Assembly (NCBI GenBank): GCA_949318235.1
Contig: OX439131.1
Coordinates: 8,362,811-8,426,810 of the forward strand
Direction of reading: 5' to 3'
DNA from: Ecdyonurus torrentis
Lineage: Eukaryota > Arthropoda > Insecta > Ephemeroptera > Heptageniidae
DNA: 64,000 nucleotides
Positions 54,122 through 64,000 of the stretch are shown here, piece after piece; positions within the stretch are counted from its first letter, which is position 1, and every line of letters starts with the position of its first letter. The notes under the pieces are model-generated. The model was not told the origin of the DNA. It saw nothing but the letters and a program-made list of their open reading frames with translations, and did no database searches. The position numbers were made by a program, and so were the translations under genes.

Positions 54122-55844
54122 TCGTTTAGTAGCCAGCATCAGTTTTGCATGGCAGCAAGACCAGTAGCACATTTCGTGTGTGGAGAACATGATATAGAAC
54201 ACAGAAGAAAGAGGAGAAGGCGAAATACAGTAGCATTTTAGCTTGCCAGAGAAGCTCTTTGCGTGTGGCCATCATCATATTAACAGATTCACGTTTTTTA
54301 TATCATATAAAATACATTTTGATATAAAATATAATTTTGTATTTTTTCCCCTTTTATCATCATAAAAAATTAATATAATAGGAAATAAATAAAAGAAATA
54401 TAATAATTATTTTAATAATACTGGTCATTATAGGTTTAAAATAATATAAAAAACAACAAAACAGATGGAGGGCATTGCCATATTATTGAATTAATAGAGA
54501 ATCAACGAAAGAGATTATTTTAATACTTTATATACAACAAACTCATATGGTAAAAATTAAAAAGCAACAACAATTAAAGTTTTCAAGCGTGTCAAGTGAA
54601 ATTCGTGCAAGCAATCAAATAATGTTTGACACATCAACGTGCAAATACAGTACAATACTTTCCTCATGCAAATTAAACCACTATGCACATTCACACCAAC
54701 ATAAATAGCAGGGATTAAAGCGTCAGAATCATCATTACTTTTCATGACTTAAATTTCTCACGAGTCTGCATGGGTATTCACTTCAGTTCTCACAAAATAA
54801 TTTTTAATAATCAAAATTCTAATAGAATTTACATGAATATTGATGTGTATTACAAAATTATACACCACACGACAATGACCGGTGCAAGTTTATTCATCCG
54901 TTGAGTAATTACGATTGTAAATACAGTACTTGAGTCAATATTATTAAGCAGTGTGTTAAAAGGCCAGGTAATCATATTGTTAGTAACATTTAACTTTTCA
55001 TTTAAAATATATTAAACATCATTTTGGAAACTTCAAACTGTTGTGTAAGTAATTATTGTTAAATATTATATGTCCCTGTATTCAATGTTAATTAATCGTC
55101 TGTATTACAAAATTATGTAATAAAAATTATAAAAAATGAATTCATTTGATGATATAAAAATTATGTTGTATACTAAAATTTTAGATATTATTAAATTAAA
55201 ATACTAAAACAAGTGAAAAATTATTTAATTGATATTTGAACCAGCCGACAAGATCCAAGTGAGGATCTTGGCTTGACGAAAAATGTATGCAAATGTAACG
55301 TAGAGTTAAAAAAAAATTATAAAAAAAAAATTATGTTTTTTAATGACATTTTAAAAATTTGCGAATCATCTTACATACGTATTTATATACAGTTTAATCA
55401 TAATTTTGAATAGTTGATTAACTTTTTTCTAATTCACACGTAGTTATTTTTGAATATCAATAATAAATAAAAATAGATAACTTAATAATGCTTCTAACTG
55501 GCGATGATTTTTTTATTTATTTGTTAAATTTTTTATTGGCTTAGAACACTTAAGAGTATTCCTAGTATCCCTCATTTAATTTTTTTTCGTAATAAATGCG
55601 GTAGTTTTCTAAAAAAAAACAAACTATTTCTCCATAAGCGTAATGCTAAATTAGGAGTCTCGCACCTTTTTCTAGCGCGCCTCTGATTCGTGCTACCTCA
55701 CTGCCGGAAAAAAGCATTAGATTATTATAAATTTTTATATATTCGCATCATTCTTATATCTATATATTTGCGTCTGGATAAAGTGAGAAGTGAGATGAAT
55801 TGCAGCCATCATGTCTACGAGGTATATAAGCAAGAGATACGTAC

Positions 55845-56006
55845 CTCGCGAACCTGCTGCTTGAGTTTTGCTAGGATGATAGGATCTACGTCACTGGGTA
55901 CAGAGGGAAGTCGTGAGATGAGGTGGTCCTCACCGCTGTCCACGTCTTCATCCACGTCGTCTTGAAGCAGCTCTGCGTCACTCAGCTCCTCCTCGTCGTT
56001 ATTGGA
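55845..56006 (-). CDS. retn: dead ringer/retained, acidic N-terminal exon
   Basis: A 162-nt internal exon (54 codons, phase 0/0) encoding SNNDEEELSDAELLQDDVDE, then DVDSGEDHLISRLPSVPSDV, then DPIILAKLKQQVRE. The acceptor is GTTACAG (ending 56007) and the donor GAG-GTACGT starts at 55844, both strong. The peptide is acidic at first and then turns amphipathic and basic, continuing naturally into the charged helix of the next exon. Assignment to retn rests on strand, order, matching phase, GC content well above the intron and the acidic N-terminal character of dead ringer proteins, not on a diagnostic motif. The initiating exon is not visible in the window. Confidence 0.8.
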
Positions 56007-59000
56007 CTGTAACACGAGGACATTTTTTTACAATTAAACATCAGACAATTATTGTGAAATTATATAATATTGTGTTTACTAAAAGTGCAGGATCATATCA
56101 TAACACATTTGGTACTAAATGTTTGTTATATTTGCGGATTCTGTATATATTAATTGACAAACTTTCATAGCGTCAAAAGTATTGTATTATAGAGTTTATA
56201 ATTTTGAATGATATAATGCGGAATTAACCTTTAGCCATAAACTTTATACATATATAGAAATAAATGTGATTATATATAGATGATCACTTCTTGTATAACA
56301 GCTTAAATATTGATATCTGTTATGATTCATTTAAAACAATTAAAAAATCAATGCATGAGAGTTTAAAATAAAATAACATGTCTTAAAATTAGAAATAAAT
56401 AATTTTAGTTTGCATGATATAACTCTGAAAACTTATATGTTGTAGTCTTAAATAATTATGATTATTATAATAATTAATTATTAATGTACAATAAATAATT
56501 TTGAACTGACTTTTTTGTTGTTGTGATGACGATCACGCGCACCTAATGTTATATCTACATATAACTTAAATCTAAACTTCTAATTTTGATTAATCAAAAG
56601 ATGCCCTACTGTAATTAGATTACGGGTATTTATAAAATTATTTTGACTTTTTAATTGTTCTTCTTTTTTATTGTTAACCAAAATCAGGCAGTTTTACTTG
56701 CCTAATACATTGGTGGTACACATATAGTACATTAGATTTGAATATAGAAATTACATTTTATTTAATTGCAAAATAATAATAATAAAGCTTAATATTATTT
56801 TTTTTAATACAGACCTTAATACATGTTATGAAAACATGTCCGACTATTGTATGTGTGAGCAAAGTGGAAATAATATTAATGAAAATCAGAAGCTGGAAGA
56901 AACAAGTAGCTTCCTTAATGTATATTTAATTGTAAGGTTCATAGTTTATTGTGATTATTTTTTATTACAGCATCATTTTTATAACATCAATCAAAAAATA
57001 TTATATGAAAAATGTATTATTTAATAAAACATACACGTGTATAATACCAATTGCCTTTTATAATTGAAGAGAAAAAAAAAGTGTGTTTGAAACAAATTTA
57101 AAATAGTAATTTAAAGTACAGATAAATGTATATACGAAACAAACAAGATGAAAATTATGTGCTTAGTTTATACATAGGTGAAATTTGTTGACATAACCAA
57201 ACAGAAATTTATTTTCAATTTGATATTATTACAGATAAATGATTACATAATTTATTTAACGTTAAAAACTCCTCTCTGACATGTGATGTGCTCGGTATAA
57301 TACAGTGTATGATCCTCTCTATACATTTCACGTTCATTATTGTTTTGACGTCGTGAACTAAAGGTCAAATTATTCAAATTTAATTTTTATAAAATATCAC
57401 GATCAAAAAGAAGAAGAAAAAAATACACATTTCAGGATATAGGATATCTTCTTTCTCCATTTTTCTATTAAACAAATCAAAGATAATTATAACTTAAAAA
57501 TATTCTATATATAATTCTTAGAAAAATATTAAACATTAATATCATTTTAAACTAATTAAGTTTAATTTAGTGTTGTAGCAATTTAATTTTTTTTTGTTAG
57601 AAAATATAAATAAAAGAGAAGGTAATATGTATATAAAGTTTTATTTTAAACTCCTTAAAGCGATACTTAGTATCCGGTATCAATAATTTCATCTGTACTT
57701 GTTATATAAAGAAGTGTGGTAATTAAATAAATATGACGTTTTAATAGGTGTTATTTTACGTTGATATATATTTGAATATATAAAAATACGCGCTTGCATA
57801 CATAAGAAATTACTTAGAAAAGCCCTTAAGCTTGATGCAAACACGACCTCACATTATGATAAAGTAATAATATAATAATAAAGTATTCAAGATTTTTTTA
57901 TATTATGTTCTGATTTACCAAATTTTATAGGTATTGTATAAGCTATTATACAGATTACATTATGATTGTTTTAAGAGGCTCTTGTAAGTCTGAAAAAATT
58001 GTCTCCAATATAAAGTGGACGATTGCTTTTATAATTTTCAACAAGAAAACACTTTCAATCAATAAGCACCGTATCCAATACTCATAATTATAAATAAAAA
58101 TAACGCACAATAATATATAATAAGAGATAATAAAATAAAAAAAGGGCTGAAAAATAATTGATTATTTTTTATTGCTTAATGTATACTCAATTTTGTTACG
58201 TCGAAAACTGATAGAACACAATTATGAAAGGCTGAGGGGAAAAAAAGTTGAAACGCTAAATTATTTTGACATTAAGTTTTTGAACCATAATATGAACACA
58301 CAAAAAAAAAAGTTTAAAATTAAGTCGAGTTTTGACGTTTTTATTTGAAAATATATTAATATTCGAGTTTTTTTTATTTTTATAAATTTTTCAAATAAAA
58401 TAATTTAAACTTCGTGTTTTAAATAATTTTACACTACAATTTTATTATTTATACGCTCACCTAACCTATGGAAGCTATGATTTTAGGAATTAGTATTGTA
58501 ACCTTATAGAAAACAACCACCACAGAGCTCACTTTTATTAGGGTGAATGACTTCCTGATATTTTTTCTGTTTTCTACCTGCGACGCTCAATCTTGGTTGC
58601 TGTTATTTGGTCACATATGGTTTTTACATTTAACAAAAATGCGTACAAACGCATGTGTATATGTACATGTACAACACTATACAAAAAGAAATTGACTTTT
58701 TTAAAACATATGTATGTCACTTAATAAAAAAGTAAATATATTATTTTTTTTTAATTTTAATGTAAAATAAAATTTAATCTACAGCTTTTTACTCTGGTAT
58801 ATATTTCAAATTGTAGTTCATATTTATGTAAATTAAACAAAATATAATTTTGTAATGCACTTAAAAATTAAAATTTTAAAAAGATTAAATTTTTGTATTC
58901 CATACAGCGGCAAATGTATAATATCTAAAAGATTATGTAATACTGACAATTTATCACATACACAAAAGTAAGAATAATAATACAAACGTATAAAAAAACA

Positions 59001-59237
59001 GAATTCAGGTTGCACAGGTAAGCTAAAGGTATGTTTACAAACAATCTCGGAACCCACGTGTGTATTTTATTTATTTTTTTTTTTTATTTTTTTAAGTATT
59101 GCTTTTTTACTATTATGTATTTAACTAAAATTTTAAACAACTAACTTAACTTGATTTCAGTCTGTAATTAAAAAAAAACTTTCAAAACTCAACAACATTT
59201 TGCGCTAGTCTGTACATTTTCTACGAAAATCCTCCCC
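56007..59237. other. AT-rich interval between retn exon and the mobile element
   Basis: About 3.2 kb with no recognisable gene, microsatellite or intact element. Small GC-richer patches occur at 57270-57360 and 58450-58640. CACTACAATTTT at about 58434 resembles a CACTA-type terminus, but without the other end this cannot be tested. The left boundary of the element beginning near 59.2 kb is undetermined and may lie in this interval. The upstream exon of retn is not found here. Confidence 0.6.
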
Positions 59238-59270
59238 TATATAAACTTTCTAAAAGACCTTTTTCTCACC
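59238..59270 (+). promoter_or_regulatory. putative core promoter of the mobile element
   Basis: TATATAAA (59238-59245) is followed about 25-30 bp later by TTCTCACC (59263-59270), an initiator-like site, in an otherwise AT-rich, motif-poor stretch. It lies about 290 bp upstream of the transposase ATG. A second clue is the GC-richer leader just after it (59280-59330), typical of 5' UTR. Possible donor AAG-GTAAAA at about 59476-59484 could splice the leader. Confidence 0.5.
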
Positions 59271-59533
59271 AAAAACTGCTTGTATCGTTGCTCGTCTTCT
59301 CGCCCCCGCGCTTTAGAACCCCGCTCAAGTATTTAGTCACTGTGTGAGAGACATAAACGCTGGATGTGTCTGAATTTTCTTGTGATTTTATTATTCTATT
59401 TCTATTTTAACATTAGTTATCTTTTCTATAACATTGTAAAAGTGCTTTACAAGTGAATATTAAAATTAAAAAAGAAGGTAAAAAGTGAACTTGCATATTT
59501 TTATAATAGTACATATAATATTTGTCTTTAAAA

Positions 59534-62482
59534 ATGGGTGCAGATATATCAACCTATCGTTTTCGTATAGGAATATTTAACTTTAGAATAAAAATTCGAA
59601 CTCGAAAGAGTATAACGATTGTTAGAAAAAGTAATTTAAAATGCAGTCATTTTAGCAATATAATGGCGTTAATTTTAATTATGATTTTATTATTTGTTGC
59701 TGGCTTGGAAATTAATCCAGGTCCAAGCTTCCAATGCTTTGATTGCAAAACTACTCTATTAAACACTTTATCATATAATAACCATATTAAATTACACGTT
59801 CAAAATAGAAATTTTTTCTTTAGATGTCCTTATCTACGGTGTTTTTTTACAAGTAAAAATTTAAGCTCGTACGAAAGTCATATGCGTCGAGGTCATAAAA
59901 AAATTATTACTTTATTATCAGAAAATGAATCAGAAGCACGTTTTTACCGTTGTAACGTACCTAATTGTGGCAAACATTTTCAATTAGAATCTAACCTAAT
60001 ATCACATTTAAAAAATCATTTTCAAAACTTAAAGTCCGTCTGCTGTCCACATTCACACTGTCAATATGTTGCATATAATAGAAACAGTTTCTCTACTCAC
60101 CTGAGCAGGCATAAAAAAACAGGTGACAGCTTACATGTATCACCTCAATCGTTAAATAATATATCTTCAAATACGTTTATTTCTCAAAACAGCCCTAATT
60201 TAAGCAATATAAGTTATGATTCACTGACTGATGCTGAAAATACGGATATGAATGATAGTGACCTAAATGATATAAATGATAATAACGACACAAGTTTAGA
60301 CGTTAAAGTAATGACACAAGCCCTCGTGGAACAATTTGCTAAATTTTTTTTAAAATTAGAATCGCAGTATTTATTACCAAGTTCAACTGTACAACTTATA
60401 GCCGAGGATCTTAAAATCATGTCCCAAATAATTCATAATAATATTAAAATAAATATGAAGCATGAATTTCAAAATAACAATATTGAGGTTGAAAATTATG
60501 ATAATTTAATCGAAAAATGTTTATATTGTGATGTAATATATTATACTTTAAATTTTAAAAATTTAAAAACTTCTGATTGCATGTCATATTTAGGAACATC
60601 CCATTCGCGTCTGCAATATTATAAAAAAAATTTTGATTTTATTGAACCTCAAGAAGTTTTACTAGGTAAAACAGATAAATTAAAAAACGAAACTTATCAT
60701 TACATCCCAATACGTAAAACATTACAAGTATTATTAGCAAAATCAAATTTTATTAAGTCCTGTAGGGATGATAATACATCACGTAGGAATAATATATTAT
60801 TTGATTACACTGATGGTGAAGTTTATAAAACAAAATATGAAAAAAATCATATAACAAATAAAAAAGAAATTGATTTATTGGTTTTTGCGGATGAGTTAGA
60901 GCCAGCAAACCCTTTAGGTGGAGCTAAGTGTTGTCATAAAACACTTGGTGTTTATTTCACAATAGGAAATTTACGCCCTGAATTTCGTAGTAGACTGGAA
61001 AATATACATTTAATTCTTGTATGTAAAGGGAAATTAGTGAGTAAATATAATATTAACAGAGTTTTTCATAAGTTTGTTATAGACCTAAAAAATTTAACTA
61101 AGACAGGTATAAGTGTTAATAATATAATGTATATACCAAAATTTCGATTTCTTATTGGCGATAATCTGGGGGCGGCAATTGCAGGTGGATTTGTACAATC
61201 TTTTAATTCTTTTTATTTTTGTCGATTTTGTGAAATTCACAGAGATGTATTTCGCGGTGACCCATGTCTAATTGGTCGTTCTAGAACAGCTGTGACTCAC
61301 AAAAAATATATTTTACAAAAAACGCGTAAAAATTTGAAACATGTTAAAGGGGTAGTTGTGGATTCGATATTAAATAATTTACCAGATTTCCATATAACCA
61401 ATCCTGGTATGCCTGTTTGTATACACCATGATTTATTTCAAGGTGCAATAAATCAAGATATGTGTCTGATAATACGTGACCTTGTGAATAAAAAGTGGTT
61501 TAATTATGAAATTCTAAATAGACGTATATCAACATTTAAATATGCTAATAGTGACAAAGTAAATAAACCTAGAAAAATTAAAATAAATGCTTTAAAGTTA
61601 GATGGTTCAGCGAGTGAAAATCGAACATTTATACGTTTATTTTCGTTAATTATTAATTCGTTAGTAAAAAAAGTTGATACTGCAAGCTGGAAAATGTATT
61701 TAATGCTTAAACAAATATGTGAACTATCCTGTGCTCCGATCATACATCATGATCAAGTAACACAGTTCCACAATATTGTTATAAAATATTTAAAATTACG
61801 GTCAGAAACGTTTTCAGACGTAAGACTTAAGCCTAAGCATCATCTGATACGTCACTATCCCTTATTAATGCTTAAATTTGGACCTTTAATTAGATTATTT
61901 TCCATGCGGTTTGAGTCTAAACACATGATTTTTAAAAAAGTTGCCAAAAATTCAAATAATTTTAAAGCTATTACCAAAACATTTGCATACAAGCAACAAT
62001 TAAACTTTGCATATATTACTTCTGAAAATTTATGCCAAAATCCCATTAAAAATTTGAGAGATTCATGTGAAACTCAATCCTACATTCTTAGCAATAAATT
62101 AAAATTGAATATGGCTCATTTAAATTTATGCACTAGCACGGGCGTGTTTGTAAGTAAAATTGAAGTTCATGGTACACTTTACAAAATAGATATGTGGTTA
62201 CCAACAAAATTTTACTCTTCTACGCATAAATTAGTGTACGCTCAAATAAAAAAGATTTTTTATATACAACCTGATCAAATTTATTTTATAGCAGATCTGA
62301 ATAATTGTACTTTTATTAAAAATTATGGCTTGCTAGAAATTGAAAATGTAATAGAAACGGAATTTATATTAAATATTATTAATTTAATTGACTACTGTCC
62401 TATTGATGCTTATATAAACGTATCTGGTCACAATTACTTAACACTTAAACATTCATCAATTAATATAAATTATTGCTATTAA
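59534..62482 (+). CDS. C2H2 zinc-finger DDE transposase-like protein with 2A-like N-terminus
   Basis: Intact single-exon gene of 982 codons; the first ATG is 59534 (an in-frame TTG lies 12 nt upstream). Order: basic segment (residues 1-40), hydrophobic stretch 44-57 ending in GLEINPGP (57-64), four C2H2 fingers at about 68-88, 98-121, 140-162 and 171-193, an acidic Asn/Asp-rich linker (about 220-255), then the transposase core. Candidate catalytic acids are D453 in VFADELEPANPLG, D543 in LIGDNLGAA and E794 in SMRFESKH. C563-x2-C566 (CRFCEIH) follows the second Asp, and C629-x2-H632 (CIHHDLFQG) gives the (C/D)(2)H motif seen in CMC, KDZ and related transposases. LKPKHHLIRHYPLLMLKFGP (766-785) precedes the Glu and is typical of this animal protein family as I recall it. 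It would excise and insert the element in the nucleus. No frameshift or stop suggests recent activity. The exact superfamily is unsettled. Confidence 0.82.
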   Translation: MGADISTYRFRIGIFNFRIKIRTRKSITIVRKSNLKCSHFSNIMALILIMILLFVAGLEINPGPSFQCFDCKTTLLNTLSYNNHIKLHVQNRNFFFRCPYLRCFFTSKNLSSYESHMRRGHKKIITLLSENESEARFYRCNVPNCGKHFQLESNLISHLKNHFQNLKSVCCPHSHCQYVAYNRNSFSTHLSRHKKTGDSLHVSPQSLNNISSNTFISQNSPNLSNISYDSLTDAENTDMNDSDLNDINDNNDTSLDVKVMTQALVEQFAKFFLKLESQYLLPSSTVQLIAEDLKIMSQIIHNNIKINMKHEFQNNNIEVENYDNLIEKCLYCDVIYYTLNFKNLKTSDCMSYLGTSHSRLQYYKKNFDFIEPQEVLLGKTDKLKNETYHYIPIRKTLQVLLAKSNFIKSCRDDNTSRRNNILFDYTDGEVYKTKYEKNHITNKKEIDLLVFADELEPANPLGGAKCCHKTLGVYFTIGNLRPEFRSRLENIHLILVCKGKLVSKYNINRVFHKFVIDLKNLTKTGISVNNIMYIPKFRFLIGDNLGAAIAGGFVQSFNSFYFCRFCEIHRDVFRGDPCLIGRSRTAVTHKKYILQKTRKNLKHVKGVVVDSILNNLPDFHITNPGMPVCIHHDLFQGAINQDMCLIIRDLVNKKWFNYEILNRRISTFKYANSDKVNKPRKIKINALKLDGSASENRTFIRLFSLIINSLVKKVDTASWKMYLMLKQICELSCAPIIHHDQVTQFHNIVIKYLKLRSETFSDVRLKPKHHLIRHYPLLMLKFGPLIRLFSMRFESKHMIFKKVAKNSNNFKAITKTFAYKQQLNFAYITSENLCQNPIKNLRDSCETQSYILSNKLKLNMAHLNLCTSTGVFVSKIEVHGTLYKIDMWLPTKFYSSTHKLVYAQIKKIFYIQPDQIYFIADLNNCTFIKNYGLLEIENVIETEFILNIINLIDYCPIDAYINVSGHNYLTLKHSSININYCY
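59663..59725 (+). other. 2A-like (NPGP) motif preceded by a hydrophobic, signal-peptide-like stretch
   Basis: Codons 44-64 read MALILIMILLFV, then AGLEINPGP; NPGP is encoded at 59714-59725. The 2A consensus is DxExNPGP. Here Glu and the NPGP core are present but the Asp is Gly. In active 2A peptides the ribosome skips the Gly-Pro bond, which would release a 63-residue leader and free the zinc fingers. Met44 could also start translation, placing the hydrophobic run at the extreme N-terminus. Confidence 0.6.
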
Positions 62483-62538
62483 CATTTAAAAAATCTCTGT
62501 CTTACATTCTCTCCCCTCCCTCCCTCCCTCCAACCCTC

Positions 62539-62721
<183 letters not shown>

Positions 62722-63119
62722 CACTCTCTCGGTCTTCTTTGAAAATTTTTGAGCATTTTTTAAAGCTCAAATTTATATAGTAATAAGAATTTTTAATGAA
62801 ATAAGTGTGATTACAATTAATAAATATTTGCGAAAATAATTTGGAGGGTGGGAGAGAGGGAAAAAGGGAGAAAAAGATTATCTTTTAATTCGTGATATAA
62901 AATAGTAATTTTTCTTTTGTGTTAAAATATTTTATTTTATTAAAAACTATTTTAAATCATTAAAAATAGTGAAATACGAAAAAATACTTTAATGGTTAAT
63001 ATTAAGTATTTTTTACCTTTCGATTTTTGCGTAAGATATCTATAAACAATTTTAAGCACCCATTTTTAAAAATTATATTTTATGTTTCTATTTTATAAAA
63101 TACTTTCAAGGTGTTGACC

Positions 63120-64000
63120 ATGGATACTATGGATCTTCTAGAATACATTAAAACCGTGTGTCCTAAATTAAGTGAAGAAAAATCAATTGAATATAATGAC
63201 AAACTTATTAAACATGGAATTGATTGTGTTAATGAGTGCCGTGAAGAGATTGTTAGTGCTAAAACTTTGATTGAAAAAGAGCAGATACCCGAGGGTATTG
63301 TAAATAAATTGTACCTGACGTGGCGAAAAAATGTAAATTCAGTTAGACCACCCTTGCATTCATCTCACCAAAATACATCTAATATTCATGACGTCCCTAC
63401 ACTTGCATTCGAAATTAACTTTGAGGTAATTGGACATGAAACAAAGCTTAATGCAAGTAATGTTCAAAAAAAATACAAACATATTCTAATAAATGGTGTT
63501 ATAGATCAAGTTAAAGAACATTATAACAACTACCCTGGCATGAAAGTTTTTCGTTTACTCGCTGATGAGTGCTGCAAAAAGTATTCAAACCTTCAAGATA
63601 GAATAGATGATAGCACATTTTCAAAAGGTGTCGAAACTATAGCAACTAATCTGAAACAACGTTATAATTATCTTAATTATAATAAAAATAATAAAAAAAC
63701 TTCCAACCGTCGTAAATCTGATACAGTTGGCACGATCAACTTTAGCCCATCTTTACCTGATGATGAAACTGCTGAAACTCAAAAAGAAAAGGCAGGCAAA
63801 TTAAAAGATCAATATAATGAATTAGTTACTGAAGATGATGTAACAATGACAAATACTTCAAAAATAATGTTAGAATTATATGCTTCTATTCGTCACTATA
63901 TAAATAGTAAAAAAGTAGCTAAAAGAATCAAGAAAAGATTTCCTTATTTTTTCCATCCTGGAATGTTCCTGGAACATTTCTCCCACCTAACTGGGCAACA
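63120..64000 (+). CDS. SAMD3-like protein of the mobile element, partial (3' end outside window)
   Basis: A frame open from ATG at 63120 (context TTGACCATGG) to the window end, 293 codons so far, no stop. Residues 1-70 (MDTMDLLEYIKTVCPKLSEE onward, to LYLTWRKN) fit a SAM-like helical domain. Residues about 115-200 (HILINGVIDQVKEHYNNYPG, MKVFRLLADECCKKYSNLQD, then a basic NNKKTSNRRK) match the pattern of SAMD3-like proteins: hydrophobic helix, YPG, Ala/Leu helix, KYP-like, then an RR(K)-rich tail. IKKRFPYFFHPGMFLEHFSH near the end matches a further block of that family. The role is unknown; SAM domains mediate protein-protein contacts, so a transposase partner is a reasonable inference. AT-rich codon use matches the gene upstream. 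Confidence 0.72.
   Translation, partial: MDTMDLLEYIKTVCPKLSEEKSIEYNDKLIKHGIDCVNECREEIVSAKTLIEKEQIPEGIVNKLYLTWRKNVNSVRPPLHSSHQNTSNIHDVPTLAFEINFEVIGHETKLNASNVQKKYKHILINGVIDQVKEHYNNYPGMKVFRLLADECCKKYSNLQDRIDDSTFSKGVETIATNLKQRYNYLNYNKNNKKTSNRRKSDTVGTINFSPSLPDDETAETQKEKAGKLKDQYNELVTEDDVTMTNTSKIMLELYASIRHYINSKKVAKRIKKRFPYFFHPGMFLEHFSHLTGQ

Larger units (their letters stand above)
52509..55844 (-). other. retn: retn intron, about 3.3 kb
   Basis: Phase-0 intron bounded by GTACGT (from 55844) and the AG near 52509. It holds a short TC tract (52992-53011), an A run (53532-53549), a TA tract (53705-53743), a GA tract (54051-54118) and a GC-balanced stretch around that tract (53750-54240). The rest is AT-rich and shows nothing recognisable. 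Confidence 0.8.

Noticed and set aside
58434..58445. CACTACAATTTT as a CACTA-type left terminus of the two-gene element
   Set aside because: The other end is outside the window and no duplication can be checked; a 5-bp match is expected by chance.

Overview
The window is AT-rich (about 70% A+T by eye) arthropod genomic DNA, from an insect or crustacean that I cannot place further. It is gene-poor and crowded with long TA and GA/TC dinucleotide tracts and homopolymers. The host gene is recognisable: four exons on the minus strand encode part of an ARID3-family transcription factor, the orthologue of Drosophila dead ringer/retained (retn). In transcription order they lie at 56006-55845, 52508-52074, 24834-24762 and 471-288. 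Their splice phases join without conflict (0/0, 0/0, 0/1, 1/2) into about 284 residues running from an acidic segment through most of the ARID domain. Both ends of the gene lie outside the window. Positions 1-56006 are therefore one transcription unit, almost all of it intron (about 24.3, 27.2 and 3.3 kb).

Layout: 1-24.8 kb is retn exon 4 plus the intron that splits the ARID domain. That intron holds a foldback MITE flanked by TTAA (15363-16409), a 1573-bp non-autonomous hAT element with a perfect 8-bp target-site duplication (18225-19797), a probable LINE tail (8681-8725), a pair of CRE-like palindromes 20 bp apart (19898-19925) and several GC-richer islands. 24.8-52.1 kb is the second giant intron, mostly AT-rich with microsatellites and scattered candidate regulatory islands. 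52.1-56.0 kb carries the two N-terminal exons. 56.0-59.2 kb is featureless AT-rich DNA. From about 59.24 kb to the window end, on the plus strand, sits an apparently intact mobile element with a TATA box, an intronless 982-codon transposase-like gene and a second gene encoding a SAMD3-like protein that runs off the window.

The most interesting unit is this two-gene element. ORF1 joins a hydrophobic, signal-peptide-like stretch ending in a 2A-like NPGP motif, four C2H2 zinc fingers and a DDE-type core with an internal C(2)H motif. ORF2 lies about 640 bp downstream on the same strand. It is antisense to retn and lies upstream of the most 5' retn exon I can see, so it either sits inside a further retn intron or just 5' of the gene. 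I saw no tRNA, rRNA or CRISPR. The many short open frames made only of Tyr-Ile, Arg-Glu or Ser-Leu repeats are translations of microsatellites, not genes.
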